Shown piece by piece: positions 34,648-46,066 of a stretch of 64,000 bases of DNA. This stretch comes from Aaosphaeria pasadenensis (lineage: Eukaryota > Ascomycota > Dothideomycetes > Pleosporales). The stretch is taken from contig JAKLMB010000017.1 in assembly GCA_022813625.1 (NCBI GenBank), positions 434,001 through 498,000 of the forward strand, written 5' to 3'. Under the pieces are notes generated by a model, which did no database searches, was not told where the DNA came from, and was given only the letters and a program-made list of their open reading frames with translations. How positions within the stretch are numbered: position 1 is the stretch's first letter; each line of letters starts with the position of its first letter. Made by a program: the position numbers and the translations under genes.

Positions 34648-36663
34648 ATGGCCAGTCGGCATGCTAGACGGGGTGTCGCCGCATCAACCCCCAAGGAAAG
34701 TGCGACGTCTCGAGGGGTTGGCTTCCTTGCCCATTATCAAAACACCTCACACCACCACCGACCCTATCTTTTTGATCAACTGAACGCACCCGTTTTAATC
34801 ACTGCCTTCAAGCGTTTGAGTTGGTTCAATCTTGCACCCGTCATGCGTTTCGAAGACTGGGACATCATTCTCTTTCCACAGGACTCCCATATTCCCATCC
34901 AGGAATTCAACACTGCCAGCTTCATCACCAATAGTAGCTGTATGTTGCTGATAACGTACATGGGATTCTCCAGCTGATCGAGCTTCCAACAGCAAACCAC
35001 CACCTTCATATTGTGACTTGCTATATTGCTTCACTGCCCCCTTCGAGCCCATTTCGTATCTCTTTACACTCATGGGCAAGGCAGCCTAAGCCTTCCGACA
35101 CCATCGGTTCCAAAAGGAAGCGGCAACATCAGACGCTCTATGAGATCCGGGTCATTATCGATGGGATCGAAGTATCGTAGGTCAACGTCAAGCCAGATGT
35201 CTGCACAATACTGACTAAGTTTAGTCAGAGTCTTCACGAGCCTACCTCGCGATGGCCTGTGGAAATAGGTGTGTTTTTAGGTCCTTCCTGATATCATGTC
35301 CAAGACTAAGGAATTGACCAGGAGTGGGAGGCCTCCCTCTCACACCATCCATACATTCACGCCAGATCAGTCATGGCCTCCGATTTCCCTCTTTTCAATC
35401 AGACATACTCACGCAGACTTCCTGGGATCCCGTCAATGACCGCGGTCGGATCAAGGTTCTCATCTTAGAACAGCCAGTAGACGGAACCAGCAGTCTCGGC
35501 ACTAGGAAACTGAGATCTGCGAATGAACTAGTCTGCTTCTCATTTCAACATGCTCCAAGGGGTGCGTAGGTACATGATCGATCTTGGATTATGAAACTAA
35601 GAGCTGTACAGACGTGCTTGAGCGTGCCGGCATTGCATACCCTATACGCAATCCACTGTACTCTGCTCCCGGAAGTCCTCGTCAAGACTCCAGTGTTGTC
35701 ACGACTGGCAGACCTTCGTCACAAATACCAACCTCGACTATGTCTCTGCCATCGATTTTGCTACCCGGGCCTGATGATCATGCGAAATATGCAGCACGGC
35801 ATGGAGGCCATCAAAATAACTCGGTAATTGGTGATCTTCTGGAGAAGGGTTTAGGACGCGTTACGCGTATACTACCACAAGGGCACATTGCGAAAGGGCC
35901 TAGCGTAGGCACTTGGTCGGCGCCACGGTATAACCTTTCCACATTAACGAAACCCTTCACGGCTGCCCGGAGCCTCCCCAGCCCTATCCAGCCAATTGCT
36001 CAGCCAGATCGTATAGGAAAACGAAAGAAAGATATTTCCCAGAATCAGAACACAGGGCAGAAGAAACAAGCTGTAAATGTCGCCCGGCAGCAAACCATCC
36101 CCGATTGCAATGGTTCTATACGCAGCAACAAGGATGACGTTGCCCAAGCACTAATGAGTGCACACACGCCAGAGGTAATTCCGTTTGACAGCACTACCGG
36201 ATATAGGCATCATGGGAACAATCCTCTTGGTTCTGGTCCGGAAGGCCAAAATGCTGTGCTACCCTCTGGTGCCGGAGAGATTGGCCAGCATAGAGACAAT
36301 TCACACATGTCATCGATGTCAAAGACAACGGATGGAATTAGTACTCTGGATGTGGATACCACTTCAGCCGTCGACGGCCACCGTAGCCCTGCCCACATTG
36401 ACAGCCCCAATGGTACAGAGAGCGTTGAGACAAGATTGTTTACTGCCCTTGGAGAAGTGATGGGCCATGAACTCAACCTACTTCCGGCCAACAGGAACCG
36501 CATTGCATACGGGATTGATGATATTGAAAACCAGCCACGAGACAAACTAGGCTGTGAGAGATTTACATCACCTTCCAAGGAAGAAGAAAATAGCCCAACT
36601 TTAAAGGTCTTACAATATGGCCAGTCAAACCGGCATAGTCAAGGACCGCATCTTCGAGGTTAG
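34648..36663 (+). CDS. Conserved-looking fungal protein of unknown function, five exons
   Basis: I joined 34648-34939, 34993-35176, 35225-35268, 35322-35561 and 35612-36663, which gives 603 residues with four introns of 48-53 nt. The N-terminal 300 residues read like a folded domain: AFKRLSWFNLAPVMRFEDWD, PFRISLHSWARQPKPSDT, YEIRVIIDGIEV, WDPVNDRGRIKVLILE and ELVCFSFQHAPRDVLE. I remember similar strings from Pezizomycotina hypothetical proteins, but no function. The C-terminal half is Ser/Pro-rich and disordered, with a basic GKRKKD patch. Exon 3 could also begin at 35231. The 3' end is uncertain: another frame, 36617-36781, looks more protein-like than the last 20 residues here. Confidence 0.7.
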
Positions 36664-36781
36664 ACGATATGGGAGATCGCTGAGAGAATACGAGGGAAGT
36701 CTCCTTCCACAGTCAATCAGACAGATGCATAACATGAAGGACAGGATAGACTTGCTGCATCAGCGAGCAACAGAAGTATAA

Positions 36782-37184
36782 AATACATGGGATTGTGGAA
36801 ATCGACTTACAAAGAATAGAGGCACGCTATTATAAATTAATTGGCTATTAGCATTAAGATCGAAGTCTGGGGCTCTGTCATTCATGCTCGCGTTTGAAGA
36901 ATAAAATAAACATTTGAACTAAATGATAAAATCATCATCTTGGTATTCTCTGTAACCCAAAACGCCAAACACGCCGGCTCGAATAGCATCCCGAGTCCGA
37001 CTTCGCCATCACAAGGCATCCCATCAACGACCCCCCTTTCTCTGTAGACGCAATATTTTTCCAGAGGTTCTCGAGGGGGCTCTTCATCCTCCGGCCGCCC
37101 AAACAGCGCGCAATCCGCAATCAATTTTCCAACCTCACACCACCTCCCATCCCCCTCCCCATCTCCTCTCCACTCTCCCTTCAA
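36782..37184. other. Convergent 3' intergenic region
   Basis: 403 bp. AT-rich up to 36950, then CT-rich. It contains no supported gene. Confidence 0.55.
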
Positions 37185-37645
37185 TCACTTATACTGCGGT
37201 ACACCTCCATGCGGCGGCGCCCCCCCTTGTCCCTGATAATACCCCTGCTGCTGCCCATGTTGTCCCTGTCCCTGCGGCGGCCCCATCGCATAACCCTGCG
37301 CCTGCCCTCCTCCCATTTGTGCCTGCACGTCCGGCCTGTACTTGATGTCCTGGTAGAAGTTGCAAATGTGGCACCCGACGTCGCGGTACGGCTTCAGCGA
37401 GAAGGGCACGATGGGTATGAAGCAGAATGTGAACCACTCCCTACACAACACTTTTGCGTTAGCATACGTACAACACCTCGGATTGGAAACTGGGGGAGGA
37501 GGGAAAGGGAGGGGGAGGGAAATTACCAGCGTTTGTACAAGTGGCCCGAGAAGTTTCCGCAGTTCTGGCACTGGACGGTGAGGTTCTCGTGGCCGGAGAG
37601 GCGGGAGGAGAAGGTGTGGGTTCCGCAGGTGAAGAAGAAGAACAT
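37185..37645 (-). CDS. Zinc-ribbon (zf-15 type) small fungal protein
   Basis: Two exons, 37645-37527 and 37440-37185, give 124 residues; the 86-nt intron splits a Trp codon in phase 2. The N-terminus has Cys7 (FFFTCGTHTF), then the CQNCG pair, and after the splice a hydrophobic WFTFCFIPIVPFS stretch and a CHICNF pair, forming a four- to five-cysteine zinc ribbon with an embedded hydrophobic hairpin. The last 45 residues are Gly/Gln/Pro/Tyr-rich. Proteins of this form are widespread in Pezizomycotina and are described only as zinc-ribbon proteins; a role in membranes or RNA is not established. The start is fixed by the short leader and conserved N-terminus. Confidence 0.85.
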
Positions 37646-38659
37646 TTTGGGTGGACGGTGGCTGTTGGTTTGTCCTTGGGGTGGTGGTGGGGTGTTTGGG
37701 GATTAGTTGGTCTGGATTGGAGTGTAGAGTGTGTGTATGTGTTGCGATTGTGGTTGTGGTATGAAGGTGGTTTGAAAGGGCGGTCGATGGCTACTGATGT
37801 CGTCGAGCTTGGTACGGTCGCATCGGAGCTTGAGAGCTTGCGAGCGGGCGACAAAGTATGCGGATATGTGTGAAGGAAAGTCGAAATTGCGCTAGGTACG
37901 TCCCGGATGAGGTGGCACTCGTATATTTTTCCCGCCTGGGTGTCGTGGTTTTATCGTCGTCGTCAACGACGTGACATGGTTGATGCGACGCGACATGTGA
38001 GGGAGGGTTGGTCGTGCCAAGTGAAGGGTTTCGTCATGAGGACTCAGCCACACTTGGCTCGATTGGGGTGGCCCTGTGGCCAATGCAAACGCTGCTGCTG
38101 CTGCTTGAACCTCGGGAGTGGGTGTGGGAGAGACTTGGGTGCGAGATCGGGGTTGAGCATAATTTGTGGAGTTGATATTGGGTGAGATTGAGGTTTGTTC
38201 TAGATCCTGGGGTTTGGAGATGATTGCTTACATCTTCGTCATAGGACATCACAGACATTTGGCGAACTAGTCATACCAAGTTCATTCCGCTAGGTAATCT
38301 ACTATGCGACCAATTGAACTTATAATGCCTTTAAATGACTGGGCAAGATCTACTGTATCTTATTTGTTCAATTCTAGCAGAGATTATGATGAATACAGAT
38401 CCTCTCGTATATTCATGCAAAAGATCCCCGCCTAGTGAATTCTGTAAGTAGTCACGGCAAGTTCATGGCATCAATTGTTTTGGGAGTACGTTTCTATATT
38501 TTGTTGAAGAAGTATTTGTTTGTTACAGATCGACTACGATAAACGCCCGAGACAATGGATGCGGCTTTTCGTTGCAGTCATTGACATACGGAAGTCCGGC
38601 CCTTGAGCGTGGAAAGCACCCGGCTGTGACTTCCCCGGCTATCTCTTAGTTCTCAAGTC
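37646..38659. other. Intergenic
   Basis: About 1 kb between the zinc-ribbon 5' end and the dynein light chain 3' end, both on the minus strand. No gene is found. Confidence 0.55.
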
Positions 38660-39369
38660 CTACTGAGTCTTGAACAGGAGAATAGCGCAGTGTCCAAGGT
38701 AGAAGTAGATGAAGTGCTTGGTTTCTGGAGAAGGGTCAGCTAAGAGTCTGGGAAGTCGATTTGGGAACGAGATGTCTGACCATGCGTGACGAAGCTGCCG
38801 AAATTGCGTCCGACGATGCAATGCCATGTTGCACCCTTGCGGCTGTCGAACTGTAAAGACACAATTAGTAAGAGAGATATGGAGGTGGTTCAATGGCTAT
38901 GCTGGCATTACCTCCTTCTTGATGTACTGGGCAATGTCCTAAATTGTAAGTCAGTCAACCGTCACAGTATCGTAGTAGGGAATGGCTCCATGGTTCAAGA
39001 CCTGATAAAGCCATTCAAAACAGATTTCACTCACCTTCTCAATGCTGAATTGCTCCATGGCTTGCTGTGCTATGGAATGTGTTAGCGCTGCGAAACCTAC
39101 GAATGCTACAGCGAGAGCTGAACACAACTGAGGCGTACTTACCAACTTCAATGGCCTCCTGTTGCATCTCCTCGCTCTGGAAATGAAGAGTTAGTACACT
39201 GAGGGCTAATATCATAGGACTTTGCAAAGCGCAATTACCATATCCGCGGATTTGATTTGAGCTGCGCATCGAATTAGCCTGTATGTCACATGTTTGAGAC
39301 TCAATCGTCGTGTATGCGCGCCATACCATCTTGCTTGTTAGGAAGCGTATCAGACTTCTCGCTTGCCAT
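38660..39369 (-). CDS. Dynein light chain LC8 type, seven exons
   Basis: The open frames are too short to notice singly, but exons 39369-39327, 39261-39239, 39176-39143, 39069-39035, 38938-38912, 38850-38781 and 38724-38660 join in frame to 98 residues. The product has the LC8 core: [47 protein letters not shown] and [16 protein letters not shown]8 is a dimeric hub that binds dynein intermediate chain and many other partners; in fungi it aids nuclear migration and vesicle transport along hyphae. Exons 2 and 5 are only 23 and 27 nt long. Six introns in under 100 codons is dense. The donor after exon 6 is GTCAGA, weaker than the others. Confidence 0.95.
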
Positions 39370-39871
39370 GGTGAGAAGAGAGAATGAGTCGAAGTGGGTG
39401 ATAGTTTGCAAGCTGAGTGGATCAGGCAAGTGAGTTCAACAATGGAGGTTGTTGATGGTTTGTCGTTCCAAAATATGAGCGGAGAGCGCAGTTTATGAGT
39501 ACCCAAGGAGACGCTGTTGTTGTTTTGACGTATTTTATCTGACTGGTGCTCCTCTTGTGTTTGACTGACTGGCTGGCAGTTCGTCAAAGTAAGTCAATTC
39601 GTCAACACGAGTATGTACGTCTGGTCGGTCTGTCGGTTTGTCAGGGCGGGAGGCGGCTCTTGGACAATGAAGGAGGAGGTGGAACACATTGGGTCTAGCG
39701 CATTGAGGACCGTGCACAGCGGTTTTAGAAAAATTTCGGGCGACGCGCCTACATTAGTCCTGCAGACATCTTTCTTCACGTCTTTTCTTGTTTTCTTTTC
39801 TCTTCCTCTTTAACATCTACATGCTTTGGAAAAGGTTCTGGTCAGCCTTTACCTCAGTAGCTCTGTAGGTC
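39370..39871. other. Divergent promoter region of LC8 and Mrd1 genes
   Basis: 502 bp between two 5' ends. It is CT-rich close to the Mrd1 ATG. No coding feature is seen. Confidence 0.6.
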
Positions 39872-42788
39872 ATGGCAGCAGCACAATCGTCGCGCATCTT
39901 TGTGCGCGGCTTGCCGTCAAAACTCTCTGAAGATGACGTCCGCAAACACTTTTCCATCTATCCCACCACCGATGTCAAGTTCTTCCCACACCGCCGCATG
40001 GGCTACATCGGCTACAACACCCCCGAAGATGCAGAGAAATCTGTCAAGTACTTCAATCGCTCTTTCATCCGCATGAGCAAAATCCATGTTGAGATTGCCC
40101 GTCCCGTAGGTTATTGATCTTCTGATACTTGAGATGTCAAGACTAACAATTGTAGATAGCTGATAAGGACCTACCCAAGTCACGACGGCAGCAACGGGAA
40201 GAGCATGTTGCCAAAAAGGCGACTGAACATGTCGCCCCTGTCGCACAGGACAATGCTATGAAACGGAAGCGGACGGTAGAGGATACACAAGACCCTAAAC
40301 TCCAAGAGTTCCTTGAAGTCATGCAGCCGCCGTCAAAGAAAAAGATGTGGGCAAATGAGGAAGGGCCTTTGTTGGCGCAGGAGAACACCGCAAGCGAACC
40401 TGTTGGAGAGGTCACTGTCCCTGCCGATGAAAGCGACGATGAATACCAAGAAGTTCGCAAGCCCAAGCCGGCTGCTGAGGTTGAAAAGCCTGCCATCCCT
40501 GCAGTCGAGTCTCTAGAAACCACCGGCGCCGATGAGATGGAGGTCACAGACCACAACGACGGCGATACAAATATTCACACTGCACAATTACCAGAGGCAA
40601 CGACCGAATCATCCGCTGGTCCTGTTTCAGATGCCGACTGGTTGAGGTCGCGGACGAACCGGGTTCTAGACATCGTTGACGATGACACGGTGCCATCTGA
40701 GAGACCTTCGGTACCTGCATCAACGGAACCTCCACAGCACCAACAGGAGCCTAGTGATGAACAAACAGAACGGAATCAGACTGGCGCCTCAGAACCAGAG
40801 GACGCTGGCGAGTCTCGTCCACAATCCGAGGAAGACAAGATACTTCAATCTGGGCGTTTATACCTCCGCAATCTAAGCTGGGACGTTCAAGATGAACACC
40901 TTCGCGAATTCTTTTCCCCAAGTGGACCATTGGAAGAAGTAAGTATTATGTCTTTCTTCTTCAAACCACATTATCTCGAATGATGAATTTCCAAGATAGG
41001 GACAGCTGATGCTTCGGCGAATGATGTCCTTTGGGAGAGTATTTTAGTAGATGTCTCTCTTATCTGAAAAAGTCGAGAACTCTTTGAACTTTGTAGCACA
41101 TATCAACTCAGCTGGTACGGTTCGCTGACAATCTCCAGGTACATGTCTCGATCGACAAGAAGACTGGCAAGTCGAAGGGCTTTGCTTTTGTGTCATTTCA
41201 AAATCCGGAAGATGCTGTTCAGGCATTCACTCAGAAGGATGGTACCATCTTTCGAGGACGTTTGCTCCACATCTTGGCTGCTGAAGGCAAGAGGGATAAC
41301 AAGTTGGACGAATATGCCTTGTCCAAGTTGCCACTCAAGAAACAGAAGGAGATCAGGAGAAAAGCCGACGCTGCTGGCTCCACCTTCAATTGGAATTCTC
41401 TTTACCTCAACGCTGATGCGGTCATGTCTGCTGTCGCTAGTCGTCTCGGCGTTAGCAAGGCGGACGTCCTCGACCCAACCTCGGCAGATGCCGCTGTCAA
41501 ACAAGCGCAAGCAGAGACTCATGTTATCTCCGAGCTCAAAGCCTACTTCAGTTCCCACGGAGTCGATTTGGAGTCTTTTTCACGAAGCTCCAAGGGCAAC
41601 ATTGCTGTCCTGGTGAAGAATCTACCGCATGATGTTCGCCCGGATGAAGTTCGAAAGTTGATGGAAGAATTCGGCACAGTTACAAAATTCCTGATGCCTC
41701 CCTCTGGATTGACTGCCATTGCTGAATTCTCGAATTCTGCCGAGGCGAAAACGGCATTTGCCGGCCTTTCGTATAGGAAGTTCAAGGACTCTCTTCTGTA
41801 CTTGGAATGGGCACCAAAGAACTTGTTCAAGGAAGGAGCATTCGTACCATCTGCACCTGCTATCGTCCCGGTTGCTAAAGAAGCTGCGAAACCTTCCGCC
41901 ACTGACCTGCTCCAAGAGACTCCTACCTCTGAAGCGACGACGACTGCCACTCTCTATGTCAGGAATCTGAACTTCGAAACAACGACAAATAAATTGAGCG
42001 ACACATTCTCTTCTTTGGAGGGTTTCCGAAGTGCACGGGTGAAGACCAAGGTAGACCCCAAGCGGGGCGTCCTCTCCATGGGCTTTGGCTTTGTCGAATT
42101 TAGCAACCCAGAAGCAGCATCGGTCGCGATTCAGACCATGGATGGTTACAACCTTGATGGACATCGACTCCAAATCAGGGCCTCGCACAAGGGTGTCGAT
42201 GCTGCAGAAGAACGTCGCAAGGAAGACCAGGCAAAGAAAGAAGCGGGCACAAAGATACTTGTCAAGAATCTGCCGTTTGAAGCTAGCGTAAGATTTAAAC
42301 GTTCGGTAATTACTGGGCCATTTGCTAATTACCTCAATAGAAAAAGGACGTCAGGGCTCTCTTCGCTCCCTATGGATCTCTTCGATCTGTTAGGGTAAGT
42401 CAACTCGTCGTTCTTCCGCTTTGCACCAATTGTTGACATCATTCTAGGTTCCTAAAAAGTTCAACAACTCATCTAGAGGATTGTAAGTCATCTGATCAGT
42501 CATTTCCTAGCGAAAGCGCAAAAGCTAACAAAAGGTAGTGCGTTTGCCGATTTCTCTACAACAAGGGATGCATCCAATGCAATGGAAGCTCTCCGTAACA
42601 CACACTTGCTCGGCCGTCGCCTCGTGCTAAGCTTTGCCGAAGCCGAAGCCGATGATCCAGAGCTGGAGCTGGAGAAAATGCAGCAGAAGGTTGGGGCACA
42701 GGCCAACAAGGTCGCGCTTCAACGTCTCACTGAAGGTGGGCGTAAGAAGTTCAACGTTGCTGGCAATGATGATCTAGATGAAGTTTGA
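39872..42788 (+). CDS. MRD1: Mrd1, five-RRM pre-rRNA processing factor
   Basis: Six exons, 39872-40105, 40156-40938, 41139-42287, 42341-42394, 42448-42482 and 42539-42788, give 834 residues; all junctions keep frame. RRM1 is at residues 6-78 (SSRIFVRGLPSKL), RRM2 about 308-385 (GRLYLRNLSWD), RRM3 from about 493 (NIAVLVKNLPHDV), RRM4 from about 608 (TATLYVRNLNF) and RRM5 from about 710 (TKILVKNLPFEA). This layout is that of Mrd1/RBM19, a nucleolar factor needed for early cleavages of pre-18S rRNA and U3-dependent compaction of the small-subunit processome. Between RRM1 and RRM2 lies a long acidic and basic linker. Two small exons (54 and 35 nt) lie inside RRM5. Essential in yeast; expected essential here. 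Confidence 0.96.
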
Positions 42789-43430
42789 AGGACCAGGCGT
42801 GTGTCCTGATGAAATTTGCAGCGCGACACCACCCAGAGTCCCTGGTGCCACCCCTTGCTTTCTGACTAAGGACGCGAGGCTGCCCTGGACTCGATATACT
42901 TAAGACATCACCGTCACGCCCCTTGGCACACGCTGCTGAAATCTCCGCTATCCGCGACAGGAGATTGAACTGCCTACACAGGCCTGATTCAAGGCGCATG
43001 GCCGCAATGGCGCGCGTAGGATGCCTTGCTCGCAATGTCTGAGACGCGAAAAACATTTGTCGATCTAACACGCTCGTCTACCAAGGACAAAAGACGCTTG
43101 TAACGCCTTAGTTGTTTACGCCCGCTGACATTCTTCAACTGTAGAGCATTCCCGTGCCTCGTCTCCCTAGCACAAGATACGTGAGAGGCCTTTCTCCAAT
43201 CAGATGACATCAGTATAGTCGGCAGTTGCCCAAGCCCTTGCTCGCCTTGCTAACCATGACCGATAAAGCAATATTAACAATCGAGGAATGAGAGTACTCG
43301 TGGATAGAAATTACATGGTCGTGAAGCGAGATAGTGTCCGAGTTGGTTGAGGTCTGTAGTGTGTTAGCTTAATCTAAAGGCGACTGTATGTCACCGTAGT
43401 TACTGCTCCAAGTCGATGGTAACCTGCCCT

Positions 43431-43437
43431 CCCCTCG
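43431..43437 (-). promoter_or_regulatory. BrlA response element-like site
   Basis: CCCCTCG is the reverse complement of the Aspergillus BrlA consensus MRAGGGR, about 190 bp upstream of abaA, which is a direct BrlA target in Aspergillus. A single seven-base match is weak evidence. Confidence 0.25.
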
Positions 43438-43523
43438 AGAGGCAAATCCTGTCCTCCTGACTGGCTGTCTAGTCTCGCTATATCATGATGCTGCCCTCTC
43501 TTACATTTCTTGCTTGCCACCTA

Positions 43524-43617
43524 CATTCTCTTCCGCAGTCATTCTTTTGCTCCAACTCTCTACGTTCCTTCCCCCAGACATTCTTAGTTTTTCATTCTTT
43601 TCGGCAGCGAGCATTCC
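43524..43617 (+). promoter_or_regulatory. Cluster of five AbaA-type CATTCY sites before abaA
   Basis: CATTCT at 43524, 43540, 43579 and 43593 and CATTCC at 43612 are all in the same orientation within 94 bp, the last ending 9 bp before the abaA ATG. The TEA protein AbaA of Aspergillus binds CATTCY. The leader is pyrimidine-rich, which raises chance matches, but five are more than expected. Autoregulation is inferred. Confidence 0.45.
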
Positions 43618-43625
43618 CATGACCA

Positions 43626-46066
43626 ATGGAACATCACCGCTCATGCGTGCTGCCCTCCAACGCTCCGGCCTTTGCGGAGCATGGCTCGTCCATACCCAGT
43701 CGAGTCCTCCAGGAACGCTCGGGCAATAGGAGGCATGTTTATGCTGACGGCTCAGGTTCTTGGAAGCGCTCGCCTTCCACCCCAGTAGAGAATTTGTACT
43801 CGCAGAACCTCGGAGGAGGTTACTTCACAGGCAACCTGACGGCACAGCTTAACAGTGAGAGGTCAGAAGAACAGATCGAGCACGAGACGAAGAGACTGCT
43901 GCGACTGTTGATACGGTGTGACAAGTATCAGAAATATCGTGACCGACAACCACAGACGCAGAAGGAGAAGGAGCAGAAATGGCCCGACCATCTCGAGGAG
44001 GCCTTCTTTCGAGGTAGAGCCTCATCCCTTCAGTCATCTGGTAGTATCAACTGCTCACCATATCAGGTCTGGTACGATGGCCACCGATGGGCCGCCGTAA
44101 GCATATGCTGGATGGACAGCTCCGTGGCCGTAACGAACTCGTCGCCGACTCCATTCAGAAAGACACTGGCGAACCACGGACAAGAAAGCAGGTTTCTAGT
44201 CACATCCAGGTGCTCAAGAATATTCTATCTGACCAACCTCAAAGTGAGTGTCCTGCCATCGTTCCATCGCATCGCTGAACGTGAGTAGTCCTTGTGTACA
44301 TGTCCACGGAGGACCTGGGGACCAGAAAGCGTCACGGCGGCGCTCACTTTGGCCAGCTGCGAAGCCGTCATCAGGCTGCGTCCAATGCATCGAAGTATAA
44401 CTACCATACCCAAGCAGGGGCGAACTACTATTCAGGAGGCTATGGGTCACTAGGCCCCTCAAACTTGCTCACGAAGTCACAAGGCAACCATGGCTCGGTC
44501 GTACAACCTCCCTTTGCCGTTGCAGACTTCTCCATTCTTCTACATCATGATGACGAACCAATACATCGATTCACGCAGCTAGCAAGCAACCCACGACTTC
44601 CAGACCTTAACGTTACAGACATAACTTCGTGGCATCAGCAATACGCCGAGTTCAGGTTTCACCAGACAGACGAATGGAAGAAACGTCAGGTATTGGTCTG
44701 TGATGCGTCCATCAAGATCATGGCCGAGAAGCAACGATCGGGTGTTCGACATGACCTTTCCGTACACTTCTATCTCCAAAGCCAGACTGACATGTCCCAA
44801 ACGGATCCCCTACACTGTGAAACGAGGTTTTACGACAACGGTCAACTCGCAGATAAGTTCGACGAAAGCAAACAGGGCTTCACAGAAACTCGCCGTGATG
44901 TCAACCATGTACCTGATCGGCGTTCGTGTTTCCAGATCCATTTCGGATCTGGCTTCTGGGCTTGGAGGACTGGGCATCTGAGCAGGAAGTTATGTAACGC
45001 ACGCATGAATGAAGATTCCAGACAGAGGGCAAAGGAGGAGGAGAGTGTTCGCCGGACACTGCAATATATGACGGCCGTGCAAGATATCTACGGCCTCAAT
45101 AAGGAGACTGGACAACCGCAATGCTTCCTCACGATACTATGGCGCTTCCAGCAGACACGGCCAACGAACGAGCCAGGTAGGATGAGTTGGCGAGTGGTGA
45201 ATTTCGCGCCTCCACCACCGCCTCCCAGTCAACAGCTATGGGGGAAAGGGGAGGAGTTGGACAATAGCAAGGAGTTGAGATTAATCCTGAACAACACGAA
45301 CGCAACGTCTCCAACGCAAGCATATCCCGCCCTGCCTCTGGAACTTCCCCACCAAGCATTCGCCCACCAGCCTTCGCATCTCGACCTCGACAGCCTTTCC
45401 AACATTGCGTTGGACAACATTAATGACTTCTCGAACCCCAACTCTGCCACGACCCACAGCCTTTCCACCGACTTCTCCCACACACAGTCACTAGCAAGCC
45501 TCACGCATTCCCAAGACACGAATGCCGCCCACCCCCAACACCAAGACTTCAACGAATCCAACGACATCGACTTCCACGGTGGCCAGATCAACCTCCGCTT
45601 CCTCGAGCCAGCCATCAACTTCGGGACGTACGAGACGTACACGCCCGCGCAATCGCTCGCCCCACCGCTGAGCGCAATCCCAGGACTCGACCAGCACGCC
45701 GACGCAGGGTTCGGAGACCTCAGCGGGCTGGGAGTAGGCCTGACGGGCTGCTACCCCAACAAGCCGTGGCACTACAACGACCTCATCTCGCGGCTCGAGG
45801 GGGCGGCGGAGCAAGTCAATGGGATTCCAGTGCTGGACCAGGGCAATTGCGCCCAGAACAACGGCCTAGTAGGGCACAATGTCTTGCACGGCGCAGAGCT
45901 AAGTCATGGGCTCTGGAAGCTGCAAAGCGGCTTTGGAGAGGACACGGGGGTGGGAGCGGGGGTAGCAGACGGGAGGAAAGACAGCGCTGCAGATACGGGC
46001 GCGGGCTCTGGGATCATGGAGTTTCTTGAGAGGGAGCGCGGGAGAGACGGGTCTAGATATCTCTAG
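43626..46066 (+). CDS. abaA: AbaA, TEA/ATTS-domain conidiation regulator
   Basis: Three exons, 43626-44013, 44067-44243 and 44289-46066, give 780 residues, close to Aspergillus AbaA (about 800). The TEA DNA-binding domain spans about 118-187, split by the first intron: WPDHLEEAFFRGLVRWPPMG, GRNELVADSIQKDTGEPRTRKQVSSHIQVLKNI. AbaA acts after BrlA and before WetA in making phialides and conidia. The mid-region (about 200-480) is conserved-looking, with Trp-rich strings such as HFGSGFWAWRTGHL. The C-terminus is low-complexity. The second intron is only 45 nt, and its end has two possible acceptors (GAG at 44285, TAG at 44288) that both keep frame. Promoter CATTCY sites suggest autoregulation. 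Confidence 0.95.

Larger units (their letters stand above)
42789..43625. other. Intergenic and abaA promoter
   Basis: No gene is supported. The stretch carries eight CATTCY words on either strand (43129, 43147, 43285 reverse, 43524, 43540, 43579, 43593, 43612), most of them just before the abaA ATG, and one BrlA-type CCCCTCG at 43431-43437. Confidence 0.6.

Noticed and set aside
36617..36781. 54-codon frame as a separate small gene
   Set aside because: Kept only as a finding. Without conservation or expression data it is not possible to call it an independent gene.
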